Source: Gonatopus flavifemur (taxonomy: Eukaryota; Arthropoda; Insecta; Hymenoptera; Dryinidae). From it: a DNA stretch of 64,000 bases. The notes under the pieces are model-generated. The model was not told where the DNA came from. It did no database searches and saw only the letters and a list, made by a program, of their open reading frames with translations. This document shows positions 43,977 through 55,977 of this stretch, one piece after another; the first letter of the stretch is position 1, and every line of letters begins with the position of its first letter. Where the stretch lies: the NCBI GenBank assembly GCA_018340375.1, contig JAFFJZ010000130.1:39782-103781 (forward strand), read 5' to 3'. A program made the position numbers and the translations under genes.

Positions 43977-44907
43977 GGGGTCTTTCTGATACAGGCCTCC
44001 AAGAAAAAATCTTTGTTCTCAAACATTTGTTTCTTATAGAAAAAATTGAGACACCGTTCGAAAATTTGTAGGTACATTTATTAAACATTCAATCTTACAA
44101 GAATATTTTCTTCAGATTCAAACAAATTTTCTTTTCCTTCACACTAATTTAAACAATAAAAAAACTAAAAAATGACGGTGAGAGTGATTTGGGACGACTG
44201 GATGATCTGAAAAAGGAAATAAAAAGGCAAATTATTCCTTATTGAAGTGGCTATCGCATGAACTAGGATCTTTTCGATTGGCCAAAAATTCTCCGATTTC
44301 TATCCGATTTTCCACCCTCAAAAATACATTTTTTCGAAGAATGGCCGCCATTTTGTTATTCTTCAATGAAAAAAAAATATCCTAGTTCATCCCTGGTGAA
44401 AATGAAGCGTGCATTTGGAACGTCGTATAGGAGTGTTATTACCGTCACATGAGAGTGTATTAAGAATCAATTGGCGCAGTTGAGCGTGGATCGAGCGTGA
44501 AGAAAAGCGTTCATGCACGCTGTACTCACGCTTATATTGAAGTAAGCGTGCATTGAACGTATATTGGCCAGAATCACGTTATTGGTACGCTGTTTGAACT
44601 TTATGTGCACGCCGTTTTTTCGCCAGCGATGCGATAGCCACTTCAACAAGGAATAATTTGCAATGTTTTTCCTTTTTCAGATCATCGGTCGTCCCAAATC
44701 ACTCCCACCGTCATTTTTCAGGGGTTTTTTGTTTAAACTAGTAGGACGATGAAAAAATTTGTTTGAATCTGAGAGAAACATCTTTTGTAATATTTAATGT
44801 TCAGTAAACATACCTATAAATTTTCAAAACGATATCTCAATTCTTTCTATGAGAAAAAAATGTTTGAAGAAAAAATTTTTCTGTAAAATCTTAACCAGAC
44901 AAACCCC
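43977..44907. mobile_element. Long foldback element with TTAA borders
   Basis: TTAA (43,973-43,976) precedes GGGGTCTTTCTGATACAG, and ...CTGGTTAAG-type sequence, read inverted, ends at TTAA (44,908-44,911). The arms pair over ~280 bp each (GAAGTGGCTATCGCATGAAC with its inverse, AAAATGACGGTGAGAGTGAT with its inverse). The TTAA target suggests a piggyBac- or Kolobok-type non-autonomous element. The right arm is interrupted by a CCCTGGTG MITE. Confidence 0.7.
44391..44628. mobile_element. CCCTGGTG MITE, 238 bp, copy 2
   Basis: Same sequence as 3,178-3,417. It starts CCCTGGTGAAAATG and ends TTTTTTCGCCAGCG, flanked by AT. The opposite foldback arm (44,252-44,274, GTGGCTATCGCATGAACTAG) gives the empty site, so the AT duplication is directly readable. 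Confidence 0.85.
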
Positions 44908-45674
44908 TTAATCAAATAATACACCCAGAAGAAAAAGGTTGTAGAAAACTGATCAAAGAACTGTAATCATACCTTTTTGATATCCCAAATAGACAATCCG
45001 ATTTCTATTAGATATCTGAAGATGACTGAAAATTTTGTAAGATATCTCAAAATTTTTTCTGAAAGAGATCTCTACGATATCTTAAGATATCATGCCTAAC
45101 ACTATTGTCACGTCCAGAGATATTCAAAGAATATTCCTTTCAATGACAATGGCAAAGGAATTAATATAGAATATTAACACCTTAAAATATAAGTTCCCCT
45201 ATTTTGTGTCATGAACAAGGATGGGGAGAAACAGAACAATTGGAGGAGGAAAGTTGAATAAAAACATTGAACTTATAAAAATATAAGATTCATTACAATG
45301 AAGATTCGAATAATTCTACATGAAACAATTCTCTTACAGCTAACTTCAATAACTTTAAATCAGAATCAGAGATTTCAACATACTTTTGTCATATTCTACT
45401 CTTTGTTCTACATCAGTCATATTTCAATTGTATACATATATCGACCTCATCTTTAACATTGGGATTATTGGCTCTTTCAATTCAAACTTACAAGAAAAAT
45501 GATTTTATTACATATTTTGGGATCTAAATTATTTCGAAACAACTTTGTTTCTCTGACTTTGATACAATCCTTTAAAAGCTCAATTTCAGCTCTTAATTCA
45601 TTCATATTCCATTAATAGAATACATACATTGTCTTGTTTGGTGTTACTTTAACTGATATAGTCTCTAATTAACA

Positions 45675-45905
45675 GTTGCGAGATTCCAGCCAACTGAATT
45701 TCCCACAACTACCAATTTTTGACGTTCAAACAATTACTCGTGTGATTCCAGCCAACTGAATTTCCCACGAATAATCATGAGTGAATTAAATTTGGAATTA
45801 CCAATTAATATGTGAGATTCCAGCCAACTGAATTTCCCACACAATTAATCAGTGATAGACTCAATTGACATCTGAGAAATTCTAGCCAACTAGATTTTTC
45901 TAAGT
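45675..45905. repeat. GAGATTCCAGCCAACTGAATTTCCCA tandem units
   Basis: GATTCCAGCCAACTGAATTT CCCAC occurs three times (about 45,682, 45,750 and 45,813) and in degenerate form at ~45,876, spaced 60-70 bases. Each unit can form a weak hairpin (GTGAGA / TTCCCAC). Confidence 0.75.
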
Positions 45906-46067
45906 AGTCGATTTTCGTCACTATGGGGTTGAATTTAAAAGACAATGTATTTGAATATGAGATGAAACAAAGTTGCTCTATACACAAATTGAAATGTAAT
46001 TATTACGATTTCTTCACTCAGTCAAATTTTCACTTACAAAGAAAAATCCAAAATATGGCACAATAAT

Positions 46068-46204
46068 CCTTGGAAAGAACACAAAATATTTCAAACACCT
46101 TGAAAAAGAACACAAAATATTTCAAACACCTTGAAAAGGAACACAAAATATTTCAAACACCTTGAAAAAGAACACGAAATATTTCAAACACCTTGAAAAA
46201 GAAT
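46068..46204. repeat. 36-37-bp tandem repeat, four units
   Basis: GAACACAAAATATTTCAAAC followed by ACCTTGAAAAA repeats about four times with almost no variation. Confidence 0.85.
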
Positions 46205-46745
46205 TTAACTTGAAGACTTGAAAACACTTTGAAGTTGTAGTAAAGAAGAACGTTGAACACAGATACTTGAAGATGATGTGTAAGAACTGGAGCGAATGCG
46301 ATTACTGCGAATACTAACTTTTGGGCCCCAAAACATGGGTTTTTATATGGTCAGTCTCGACCATGGAGAGACTTGTTTAGTCACTTAGAAAAATGCACTT
46401 TGCTCCATAGATAATGAGTTCATGCACTGCCCTTATGACGCATCACAAGTACATGGTGTTACGCGACGATGTCTTATCTATCACGTGAAGTTTAGTTGAA
46501 AGTTAGAACTATGACTCAAAATTATCAAGGAAAGTATCTATAAGAAAGATATTGATTGAATGTTCTTCAAGTTTTCTTAATATTGAATGATGCGAGAAGA
46601 GTTTTGAATTCAATTTACGAGAATAGTAATTGAATCATATGCAATTATTAGAAGAGTGCTCAATCAATAATTAAGTAATTAAAATTATACAATTTATATA
46701 TTAAAACACAAAAATACATGTATGGAAAAAGACGATTCCGTCACA

Positions 46746-47268
46746 CTGTATATATGTTTTGATATCTGAAAAGGGATCTTTCAGGAGCTTCTTTAAGATA
46801 TCTTAATCAGGTCTTATGGGAGAGCAAAATTAGAAATCCGAAAAATGATATATTTCAGAAGTCATACAAATCCCCTGGTGGTAATGTATATCACAATTTT
46901 TCATAATTCTCATGAAAGTCATAATTCTGTATATTTCGTCATTTGTTACAAATTCGAGGAAATATTAGATTTTCTCACCGAATTTGTAATTCTGCAGGAA
47001 ATATGAAAAATTGTCACTTTTATGAGAAATTATGGAAAATCATGAGATCAACCTCCGCCAGGGAATCGATACATGAATTCGATGAAGATGTTTCGAGGAG
47101 AACACAGCATGGTACAAATTCATGTATTCAGGTTCATAAATTCATTTTTGTAATAGTTCAAGATATTCAAGAAGTGCAATTGCGCCTTTAAATAGGATAA
47201 AATCTCATCGAGTAACTGCATGATATTTTGTTGGTTTATATATGTAAACGACAGTAAAGATCAGGGTT
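46746..47268. other. No gene recognised
   Basis: GATATC-rich sequence at 46,750-46,860 resembles 44,990-45,095 and may be the flank of the inserted AT-rich block. The rest (46,860-47,268) has an 82-codon frame without recognisable motifs. Confidence 0.3.
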
Positions 47269-48285
47269 CCCTGGTTAAAAAATCCAATAGGATCCGATAA
47301 AAAACGATTCAAAAATAATCGGAATGAATAGGGTCAATCGGAGAGGCTCAGCTACCGATTCAAAATGAGTAGGAATAGGAATTTCCGACCTCATTTCAAA
47401 ATGTATAAGTTTAATTGATCAATGGGTTTCAGTTGAATCATCCCAACATTCGAATCTATCGAGAATAATCGGGAAGTTTACAGATCCTAATATCCTACAT
47501 GAGAAGAAGAGATTAGTTGAAACAAGTAGTTACCTTGTAGGCGCATATGGACCCATTTTTCTTTTTGGTTAGGACAACAATTTTATTCATTGATTTGACT
47601 AATTTGAAGAACTGGTTGAATCAATAAAAAAATTGGTTATTCTAACGGAAAAAATGGGTCCATATGCGCTTACAAGTTATATAGTTATTTCAACTAATCT
47701 TTTTGTTTCAGTAAAGCTATATAGTTCCGAAATAACCAATCCAGTTTCAGAATCGTTTTTATTGCATCAGACCATCGGTTTCAAATGAATAAAATACCGA
47801 TCAAATCCGTTTAAAAACTATGTCATTGGCGCCAATCGGAATTTTCATTGATCATAAAATACTGATTGAAACCAATTTGACAATATTTAATTAGTATTCA
47901 TCGAAATTTTTATTGGTAATAAAATACCCATTGAAACCCATTGACAAATATTTAATTGGTATCAATCCGAATTTTTATTATTAATAAAAAACCCATTGAA
48001 TCCCATGGGGAAATATTTCGCAGGGATCAATCAAAATTTTCATGTTCAATAGTGTACCGATTAAATGCAATTAGACAATATTTCATTGATATCAATCGGA
48101 GTTTTCATTGATTATAAAGTACCCATTGAATTATATTGAGAAATATTTTGTGGTATCAGTCAGAATTTTCATTATTAAGAAAATACCCATTGGTATCAAT
48201 CAGGTTTCATTATTCATAAGATACCGATTGACCCCAATAGAAAAATATTTTTGTAATCAGATTCAATCAGATATTCTTGACCAGG
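47269..48285. mobile_element. CCCTGGTTAAAAAATCC element, short copy
   Basis: It begins CCCTGGTTAAAAAATCCAAT and ends TTCTTGACCAGG, with the same tandem interior (TATCAATCGGAATTTTCATT) as the long copies. The flanking duplication is not clean. A foldback is inserted near its left end. Confidence 0.6.
47498..47713. repeat. Foldback with GATTAGTTGAAA arms
   Basis: AGATTAGTTGAAACAAG...GGCGCATATGGACCCATTTTT pairs with AAAAATGGGTCCATATGCGC...ATTTCAACTAATCTTTTT. The ends (CATGAGAAG, TTGTTTCAG) look like worn CACTGA-type termini between TA dinucleotides. Confidence 0.6.
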
Positions 48286-48300
48286 ATATGTTTGGCAATA

Positions 48301-49571
48301 CAGGCCGGTTGAAAGTTCCTGCGCTCACCAGAGATAGCACTGCTAGCTCAGAAACTTTTTCTCAAGTTGGTATATCTGTCCTGAGAACACATGCAAAGTT
48401 ACAAGTCATTCTGTCAATTCATTCTTTGTTTACAAGCCATTTGAAGTTGACGTGTCATTGATTTTTCTTAATATGGAAAAAATTGAATATCGTGCAGTCA
48501 TTATATTCTTTGTTTTGAAGGGTTTAAAGCAAAGGAAATTTATGAACAATTGTTAGAAGTGTATAAGGAGTCCTCACATTCAAAACGCACCGTTGAATTT
48601 TGGGCTGGTGAATTTAAACGTGGTCGTACTAGCCTTGAAGACGATCCACGCGAAGGACGACCAAAACTGCAACCACAGCAGAAATCATTGAGCATGTACA
48701 TAATACGGTTAGTGAAGATCCAAGTTTGACTAAGCGTGAAATTGCTAATGCCATAGGCATCTCAGACGAACGAGTACTCCATATTTTACATGAAGAATTA
48801 CGTATGAAAAAACTGTTTGGAAATTTAGTGCCGCACACGTTAACAATTCAACAAAAACTGGATCGAAAACAAATTTCTCAGCGTAATTTGGAGCGTTTTA
48901 AGCAGAATAAAACCGACTTCTTGCGTCGTTTATAACTATGGATGAGACTTGGATCTACCACCATGATCCTAAATTGAAACTAGAACGTTTACAGTGGACT
49001 GAATCTGGTTGTTCAGCTCCAAAGCAAGTGAAGTCACAACGATCAGCAAAGAAGGTTATGGCATCAGTTTTTTGGAATTTTGTTCATTGATTATCTCCAG
49101 AAAGGTGAAACAATCAACTCCGAATATTACTGCAGCCTTTTGGATCAGCTGGATGAAAAAATTCGTGAGAAAAGACCTGGTTTAAAGAAGAAAAAAATCA
49201 TTTTCATCAAGATAACGCACCTGCTCACAAAGTGTTTTGACGATGGCTAAATTCGAAGAACTCAAGTACGAATTGCTTGAACATCCACCGTGTTCGCCAG
49301 ATTTGGCTCCTAGCGACTACTATCTCTTCAGAAATCTCAAACAATTCCTTCGTGGAAAGCATTTTTCGTCAAATGAAGAGGCCATAGCAGCCGTAGGCGA
49401 TTTATTTTGCAGAGCTTCTGGAAAACCATCATAAGGATGGGATGAAATTATTGGAAGATCATTGGAACAAGTGTATTGAGCTTCTAGGAGATTATATTGA
49501 ATAAAAAAATATATTTCGTAACAAAAACAGTATTCTTTCATTTCGAGCGCAGAAACTTTTCAACCAACCTG
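48301..49571 (+). mobile_element. Full-length mariner element
   Basis: The inverted ends CAGGCCGGTTGAAAGTTCCT and AAACTTTTCAACCAACCTG lie between TA dinucleotides (48,299-48,300 and 49,572-49,573). 1,271 bp is the usual mariner length. It landed just beyond the right end of a CCCTGGTT-type repeat. Confidence 0.9.
48473..49504 (+). pseudogene. Mariner transposase, frameshifted
   Basis: Starts at ATG with MEKIEYRAVIIFFVLKG. The two helix-turn-helix regions are seen at about 48,500-48,660 (EIYEQLLEVYKESSHSKRTV, EFWAGEFKRGR) and 48,725-48,840 (TKREIANAIGISDERVLHIL). The catalytic blocks are all present: MDETWIYHHDP (about 48,938), HQDNAPAHK (about 49,205) and PDLAPSDYYLF (about 49,289), consistent with D,D34D. 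It ends DYIE before TAA. Breaks near 48,665, 48,930, 49,080 and 49,225 move the frame, so the enzyme is inactive as written. Cut-and-paste DNA transposase with TA targets. Confidence 0.9.
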
Positions 49572-49584
49572 TATGCCCCTCCAG

Positions 49585-49690
49585 AGCAGCGTATTAGAAT
49601 AGCTTAGAGGTTAAGGAGGCAGGTCTTACAGGTAGGTAGATCGGTGATAATTCGAATCTCCTCCAGGTAGGAATAAATTTCCCAAGTCAT
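49585..49690 (+). repeat. tRNA-related SINE fragment
   Basis: An A-box-like TAGCTTAGAGGTTAAGG is followed ~35 bases later by a B-box-like AATTCGAATCTCC, then a short body. It lies directly next to the mariner's right TA. Confidence 0.5.
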
Positions 49691-49699
49691 ATGCGGAGA

Positions 49700-50142
49700 T
49701 AGAGGTGTTGGCAAATTCTCAATTGGATCCAGTTAGAAAATAATTCATTTACATCAATCAGAATTTTGATTAATAATAAAATATCCATTGAATTACACCA
49801 GAAATTATTCTATTGGTATCAATTAGGATTTTGATTGATCATAAAATACCGACTGAATCAATAGAAAAACATTCTATTGGTATCAATAGGAAATTTCCGA
49901 TGCAACAACCCAATTCAATCCGATAAATTTCTTTTTATCGGAATTAATCGGATTTTTCACCAGGGTTAGGAATGCCGGTAATTTGTTTTACCGGATTTGA
50001 TCGGAGTTTTTGTCAATCGTGAATTACCGATTCAATCCAATAAAAAGTATATTATCGGTATCAGTGGAAATCTCCGATGCAGAAACTCAATTCATTCCGA
50101 TAAATTTCTTTTATCGGAATTAATCGGATTTTTTCACCAGGG
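49700..50142. repeat. CCCTGGTT element fragments, duplicated end
   Basis: Tandem units as in the long copies end ATCGGATTTTTCACCAGGG at 49,965. The end plus its flank (TTAGGAATGCCGGTAAT) is repeated with ...CACCAGGG at 50,142, a ~177-bp direct duplication. Confidence 0.55.
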
Positions 50143-50508
50143 TTAGGAATGCCGGTAATGTTCACTAATGCTGATTTTGAAAAAGTATACAATGAGATCA
50201 ACCGAATATACGAATGAAATATCATACACTTACTTGGTAAGTTTTTCATCCCATAGCCAGGTCAATTGCACTTCTGAATCCCTTGAATCCCAATATGTAA
50301 CATTTTTATGTACAAGATTCAAAATTTTACACGTACTGCACGTGAAAGAATGAGGCAGAAAATTATTTATTTTGTTTCCCGAGTTACGGTATCTTGAACG
50401 TTATCTCGATTCAAGGATGTAACTATACAGGGGATAACGGAGGGTGCTAAATAATCGATTTTTTCTTTAAACTGCGATCATGTACGTATATGAGATTTTA
50501 ATAACATT
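50143..50508. other. No gene recognised
   Basis: Unique-looking AT-rich sequence downstream of the spliced gene. No structure was seen. Confidence 0.3.
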
Positions 50509-50514
50509 TTTATT
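50509..50514 (-). terminator. Polyadenylation signal AATAAA
   Basis: AATAAA on the minus strand, five bases after the TAA of the spliced gene. Its position is close to the stop but plausible for a short 3' UTR. Confidence 0.4.
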
Positions 50515-50518
50515 CAAA

Positions 50519-51007
50519 TTATAGAATATGCAGAAAAATGATTCTCCAATAATCCCCACATTTTTTCATGAATAATACGTAAAATCCTGATATATCGTGT
50601 GTGACGAGCCCGTCAAAGTTGGAGTATTGTGACGGACTCGTCAGGAAGTCAGTAACCTGCAACAAATAAACAAGATTAATATAACGCTCTTTATAAAGTT
50701 TAGAATGGAGTCGACACAACCTTACCGTAACCGACTGTTGGTAGGGTACAATCCTGCTCCCTCGTTTCACCAGTCGTTGAAGGTGAAACCTGTAAATAAT
50801 TAGCGGTTAGAAAAAAAAGGATTCGATAATTCAAAGTGAATGAATAAAGATAGAGATGGCATACCGTCTGTAGTCACCATTTAGTCCAGCGCTGGTGACC
50901 CGAAATAATTTAGTCTGTAAAATAAAGAAAGTTAGTAAAGGTCAATAAAGACCGAACAAAAGCACGATACATTGCTTGCCTTACCACACGGAGGCCCAAA
51001 TAGTCAC
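50519..51007 (-). CDS. 3' part of an unrecognised spliced gene, four short exons
   Basis: Minus-strand exons, each bounded by AG and GT: 51,007-50,985 (23 nt), 50,914-50,865 (50 nt), 50,789-50,726 (64 nt) and 50,656-50,519 (138 nt, ends TAA). All acceptors have pyrimidine tracts and donors read GTAAGG, GTATGC and GTAAGG. One frame stays open across all four: DYLGLRV, then TKLFRVTSAGLNGDYR, then FHLQRLVKRGSRIV, then VTDFLTSPSQYSNFDGLVTH and a hydrophobic C-terminus. The first exon starts inside a codon, so more coding sequence lies upstream, where the CGACC-rich repeat begins at 51,036. Intron 3 (69 nt) is also open in frame. I do not recognise the product; a host gene interrupted by repeats fits best. 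Confidence 0.55.
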
Positions 51008-51035
51008 CTGTAGTGAGAACATTATTAGATAATAA

Positions 51036-53737
51036 GAAGCCCTGGTAGGAAAAAGCGACTGTCGTTTTGTTCAATAAAGCGACCTAGGAACGACCATAAA
51101 GCGACTCTGAGAAAAATTCGTGTTTTGAGGAATAATCGAGCGTAAGGAAAAATAAAAGCATCATTAAGTAGAGGCTTTGATCTATCCATTGACATAAACA
51201 TCATGCCGAAATTCGATGATTGAAGGTGCTGTTTGGATCGTTCGAGAAGAGGAATTTTTGGAAGGAAATCGGCTCAGTACAACGGAACGCGTTGAGCGTG
51301 AGGGGCGGAGCTTGAGTAAAACGACACGCGGCGCAGAGGGCGCGAGGAGCAACTAATCACGCCTACCGAAGCAGGGACGCGGCAACGTAACAAGAACGAC
51401 GAAACGACCCTGGAACGACCAACAAACGACTTTCACATAATGTTCCGGTGAAATAAATTTGTCTTTCATATGGTTGTTATTTCGGAATGCATGAGTATTT
51501 GTTCCACTAGAAAGGGCTATTGATATGTGAATTGAGCGGATGGATACTCATCCCGTAGAAACTCATAAAGAGTTCATTTGGATTGGAAACGAAAACGACC
51601 GTGAAGCGACCTTAAAACGACCAAAGGGTGACTTTTTCTGAAATTCGCTGATACTTTCGTTTTTGGTTGATCGCGATCGTTGACGATTTGTGGTTCACAT
51701 CTTACTTCCAGAAAAGCTGTAACCGCCATCATAATCCTAATGGAAAGATTCCCTCAGAGGTTAATTATCCGCAAATCAAGTGCGGACATATAAAAGCGAC
51801 TATAGAACGACCAACCGACGACTTTCTTATAAGTTTTAGGTTTCCCGAGTTTTTCCATATTATTACAATTTCAAAGTGAATCCAGAAACTGTGAATCGTA
51901 TCGTGTTTTGAATCGCAATCTATGATATTTCGTACGATTCTATATGACACTTCAAAGCAGGTATGGTGGAACAAAGCGACTGGCGTTTGTTCAATAAAGC
52001 GACCTAGGAACGACCATGAAGCGACTTTGAGAAAAATTCGTGTTTTTGAGGAATAATCGAGCGTAGGGAGAAAATCAAAAAAGCATCATTAAGTAGAGGC
52101 TTTGATCTAACCATTGACATGAACATCATGCTGAAATTCGATGATTGAGGGACTGTTTGGATCGTTCGAGAAAGAGGACTTTTTGGAAGGAAATCGGCTC
52201 GGTACAACGGAACGCGTTGAGCGTGAGGGGCGGAGCTTGAGTCAAGGACACGTGGCAGAGAGGGGAGCAAAGGGGCAACTAATCACGCCTACTGAAGCAG
52301 GGACGCGGCAACGTAACAAGAACGACGAAACGACCCTGGAACGACTAACAAACGACTTTCACATAATGTTCAGGTTAAATAAATTTGTCTTTCATATGAT
52401 TGTTATTTCGGAATGCATGAGTATGTGTTCACTGGAAGGGCTATTGATATGTGAATTGAACGGATGGATACTAATTACGGGAAAAAATCAGAAAGGGTCC
52501 ATTTTGGATTGTGAACGAGAAAACGACCGTAAGGCGACCTTGAAAAGACCAAAGGGTGACTTTTTCGGAAGTTCACTGATACATTCGTTTTTTGATTTGA
52601 TCGCGATCTCGTTGACGATTTGTGGTTTACATCTTACTTCAGAAAAGCTGTAACCGCATCATAATCCTATTGGAAGATTCCCCTCAGGGTTAATTATCCG
52701 CAAATCAAGTGCGGACATATAAAGCGACTATAGAACGACCAACCGACGACTTTCTTATAAGTTTTGGGTTTTCCCCGGGGGTTTTTCCATATTGTTACAA
52801 TTCCAAATTGAATCAGCTGCTTACTGAATGTCCTATGAATATGTAAATCACGCGCATGGATACCAACCACGGGAAGTAATCGGAAACAGTTCATTTTGGA
52901 TTGGAAACAGGAAACCACCGTAAGGCGACCTTGAAAAGACCAAAGGGTGACTTTTTCGGAAGGTCACTGATACTTTCGTTTTTTGATTCGATCGCGATCT
53001 CGTTGACGATTTGTGGTTTACATCTTACTCCAGAAAAGCTGTCACCGCATCATAATCCTATTGGAAGATTCACCTCAAGGTTAATTGTTCGCAAATCGAG
53101 TGCGAACATACAAAGCGACTATGAAACGACCAACCGATGACTTTCGTATAAGTTTCAGGTTTCCCGATGGTTTTTCATATTGGTACAATTTCCAATTGAA
53201 TCAGCTGCTTACTGAATGTCCTATGACTATGTTGATCACGCGCATGGATAACAATCACGGTAAGTAATCGGGAAGCGTTCATTTTGGATTGGAAATGAAA
53301 ACGACCGTAAGGCGACCTTAGAAGTAAACCAAGGCGACTTTTCGGAAATTCACTGATACTTTCGTTTTTGATTCGATCGCGATCTCGTTGCGATTTGTGG
53401 TTCATATCTTGCTTGAAGGAAGGCTGTAACCGCATCATAATCTCGTGAAAGATTCCTCGGGGTTAATTATTTATATCAGTGCGGACATATAAAGCGACTA
53501 TGGAACGACCAGCCGACGACTTTCGTATAGGTTTAGGTCTCCTGATGAATTTCATATTACCACAATTTCAAATTGAATCAGCTGCTCACTAGATGTCATA
53601 TGGATATGTGAATCCACGCGCGCTGACCAGCAATCCTCAGTAAGATATAAACCACAGATCGCAACGAGATCACGATCAAATCAAAAAAACGAAAGTATCA
53701 GTGAATTTCCGAAAAAGTCACCCTTTGATCATTTCAA
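51036..53737. repeat. CGACC-rich repeat (Repeat C), left arm
   Basis: It begins CCCTGGTAGGAAAAAGCGAC. Two ~915-bp units start at ~51,050 and ~51,965, followed by ~440-bp partial units to 53,737. AAGCGACC, GAACGACC and CGACTTTC motifs recur in clusters. The reverse complement makes up 56,571-57,215 and 60,578-61,826. Frames such as 52,141-52,653 are rich in charged residues but recur in each unit with frame changes, so no gene is called. Confidence 0.7.
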
Positions 53738-54034
53738 CCCAAGTAGAAATCTGACAAGGCATTGTCTAGTCAATATGAGGCCCCTGTGGGGATTTTATAA
53801 GGAACTTCTAGTTGATATAAACCTTAAGTTACTCACCAGTTACTTATTATATATTGAACCATTGAAACTCTCAAAAAACTATGGAGGATTTTTATAAGTA
53901 TATCTGAACTATTTACTACCGCGCACTCATGAAATCATTGAGGCCCTTTCAAGATTTATTTGCCGAAGAAGGCAATTAATCTATGAGCCTGTGTGAAAAT
54001 TGCAGTTCGGTTGACAGATGTGAGTCAAATTTAT

Positions 54035-54219
54035 CTGTTGAAAATCAGATGTCAGATTGTCCAGATTTGAGTGATCTGACATAATATGACGTATATTATT
54101 CCAAAAAACCGGTCAGTTTTCGTAGAATCCGACAAATTCTGATCAAAATAGGCCATATGTCACAATCTGACCGGTTTTGGAACCGATGTGAAAATCCTGA
54201 CATCTGATTTCCACCAGGG
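54035..54219. mobile_element. CCACCAGGG-ended MITE, 185 bp
   Basis: The right end CTGATTTCCACCAGGG is intact; the left end is shortened to CTGTTGAAAATCAGATGTC. AT flanks both sides, and the empty site is Repeat A copy 1 at ~3,684-3,700 (AAATTTATGTGATC). Internal CCGGTCAGTTTT / CTGACCGGTTTT arms pair. Confidence 0.7.
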
Positions 54220-55977
54220 ATAATGATCAAATGGATAGATTATTTTTGTAAAATGTGAGTGGATATTTCTTGAATAATGTGTATCAAAATCTGTTAGTAG
54301 TGCAAAATGAGATTAGTAAATCCAGTCGTAGCTATTTGTAACATGTCAAAAAATCGTAATTTGCTGATGTGGTGAAAATGAATCCTATCCAAATGCGACC
54401 ATATCGCAACAATATCAGTATCAATCAATATCAATATTGATTTACATCAATAATCTTCTAAACACAAACTCTATTAATTCTCAAAGCTCACATTTCTCAA
54501 AACTCTCATTAATTTTTGTAATAATCTTAGGTCACGAAGAATATTTGATCAAAAATATTTCAAACGAATGTTTGAGAATGAATTTCAAAAGCTTAGATTA
54601 TTTTACTTGAAGCTACTTGTTGGATGATTTTATAGTTGAAGAGGTATTCTTGAAGTTAAATTTTCAAATTTGAGAAAAGCCTTATGTTCTGAGTTAGATT
54701 TGTTGTTAGGTGACAATCGACTTGTAGAAAGAGTTTGAAAGTTGGGTGGGATCTATATTGATCAGGAAAGTCAAATCGTGTGGCAAAGTTAGAAAATCTG
54801 TCAACAGCTCACGGCACATGGATATTCTATCAGCTTTCTTCACTAAACAGAAATCTAGAGCAGGAGAAATGTATACAAATTCACTACAAAATCAAGTTGG
54901 TACAGAGTAAGTAGAGGACAGATATATTCATTGAATTTTATTGGATTTATTATAAAAATGTTGATAAATAAGGAAAGGCTATAGAAGATCAATGTGTCGT
55001 CTTTTAATATTTTTGTTCCAATAATGTTGTATCATGTTCCTCCCAAATAAATGTTATTATATTTATGAAACAGGTTCAATACACATGTTTCCTCAACCTA
55101 CTAGTGAAAAGATACCAAAAAATGCACACAATACAAAATCATTGAAACAAAAATATTGAGAGAGATAAATTGAGTCATACATTGAGTCATGAGCCTTTAC
55201 TTATTTATCAACATTTTCATAATAACTTAATAAAATTCAATGAATATATCTGTCCTCTCTTACTCTGTACCAACTTGCCCAGTTTTTACTAGATTTTGAT
55301 ACATTTCTCCTACCTAGATTTCGTTTAGTGAAAAAAGCTGATAGAATACCCACGTGCCATGAGCTAAGTTGACAGATTTTCTAACTTTTGCCACACGATT
55401 TGGGCTTTCCTGATCAATATAGATTCCACCTGACATTCAAACTCTTCCCACAAGTTTATCATCACCCTAACAACAGATTCAACTCAGAAAATAAGGCTTT
55501 TCTCAAATTTGAAAATTTCAACATGAAATACTCCTCAATTTGAAAAGTAAACAACTCATCCGTCGAGCTGCGAAGTGATGAATATTCCAAGGTTTTTGCA
55601 AATTGTTACATTTTGAACATTCTTTTGACTCATATTTTTGATCAAATGGGTTCTTTAAAGTGACCTCATATTTGTACTAAAATCAATAATGATCTCTGAG
55701 TTTCTGCCTAGAGTATATGATGTAAGTATTTGAAGAAAATTCCCATTTTCACTGCATCAACAAATTACGATTTTTTGACATGTTACAACAGCTACATGAC
55801 TGATTTACCTAATTCATCTTGCGCTTACTAACAGATTTTTTGAAATACACATTATTCAAGAAATAAACCCCACATTTCACAAAATAATTCATCCATTTTT
55901 TTGATCACACATAAATTTAACCTCCACATCCTGTCAACCAGACTGCAACGATTTTCACACGGGCTCTATGGATTGTG

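Larger units (their letters stand above)
45110..46745. repeat. AT-rich repeat block with TGTCACG...CGTCACA borders
   Basis: TGTCACGTCC at the left and GATTCCGTCACA at the right could be TG...CA ends, and TTTTTATATGGTCAGTCTC at ~46,335-46,353 resembles a TATA plus initiator. This would suit a solo LTR, but no clean target duplication or partner copy was found. It contains two tandem arrays described separately. No gene was seen. Confidence 0.3.

Noticed and set aside
45675..46204. CRISPR-like array
   Set aside because: Only four degenerate repeats with AT-rich spacers in a eukaryotic TE context; no cas genes.
45110..46745. Confident solo LTR
   Set aside because: TG...CA-like borders and a TATA-plus-initiator patch exist, but no target duplication or second copy supports it.
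52141..52653. 170-codon charged frame in the CGACC repeat
   Set aside because: The same DNA in neighbouring units has frameshifts and stops, so the frame is not maintained.
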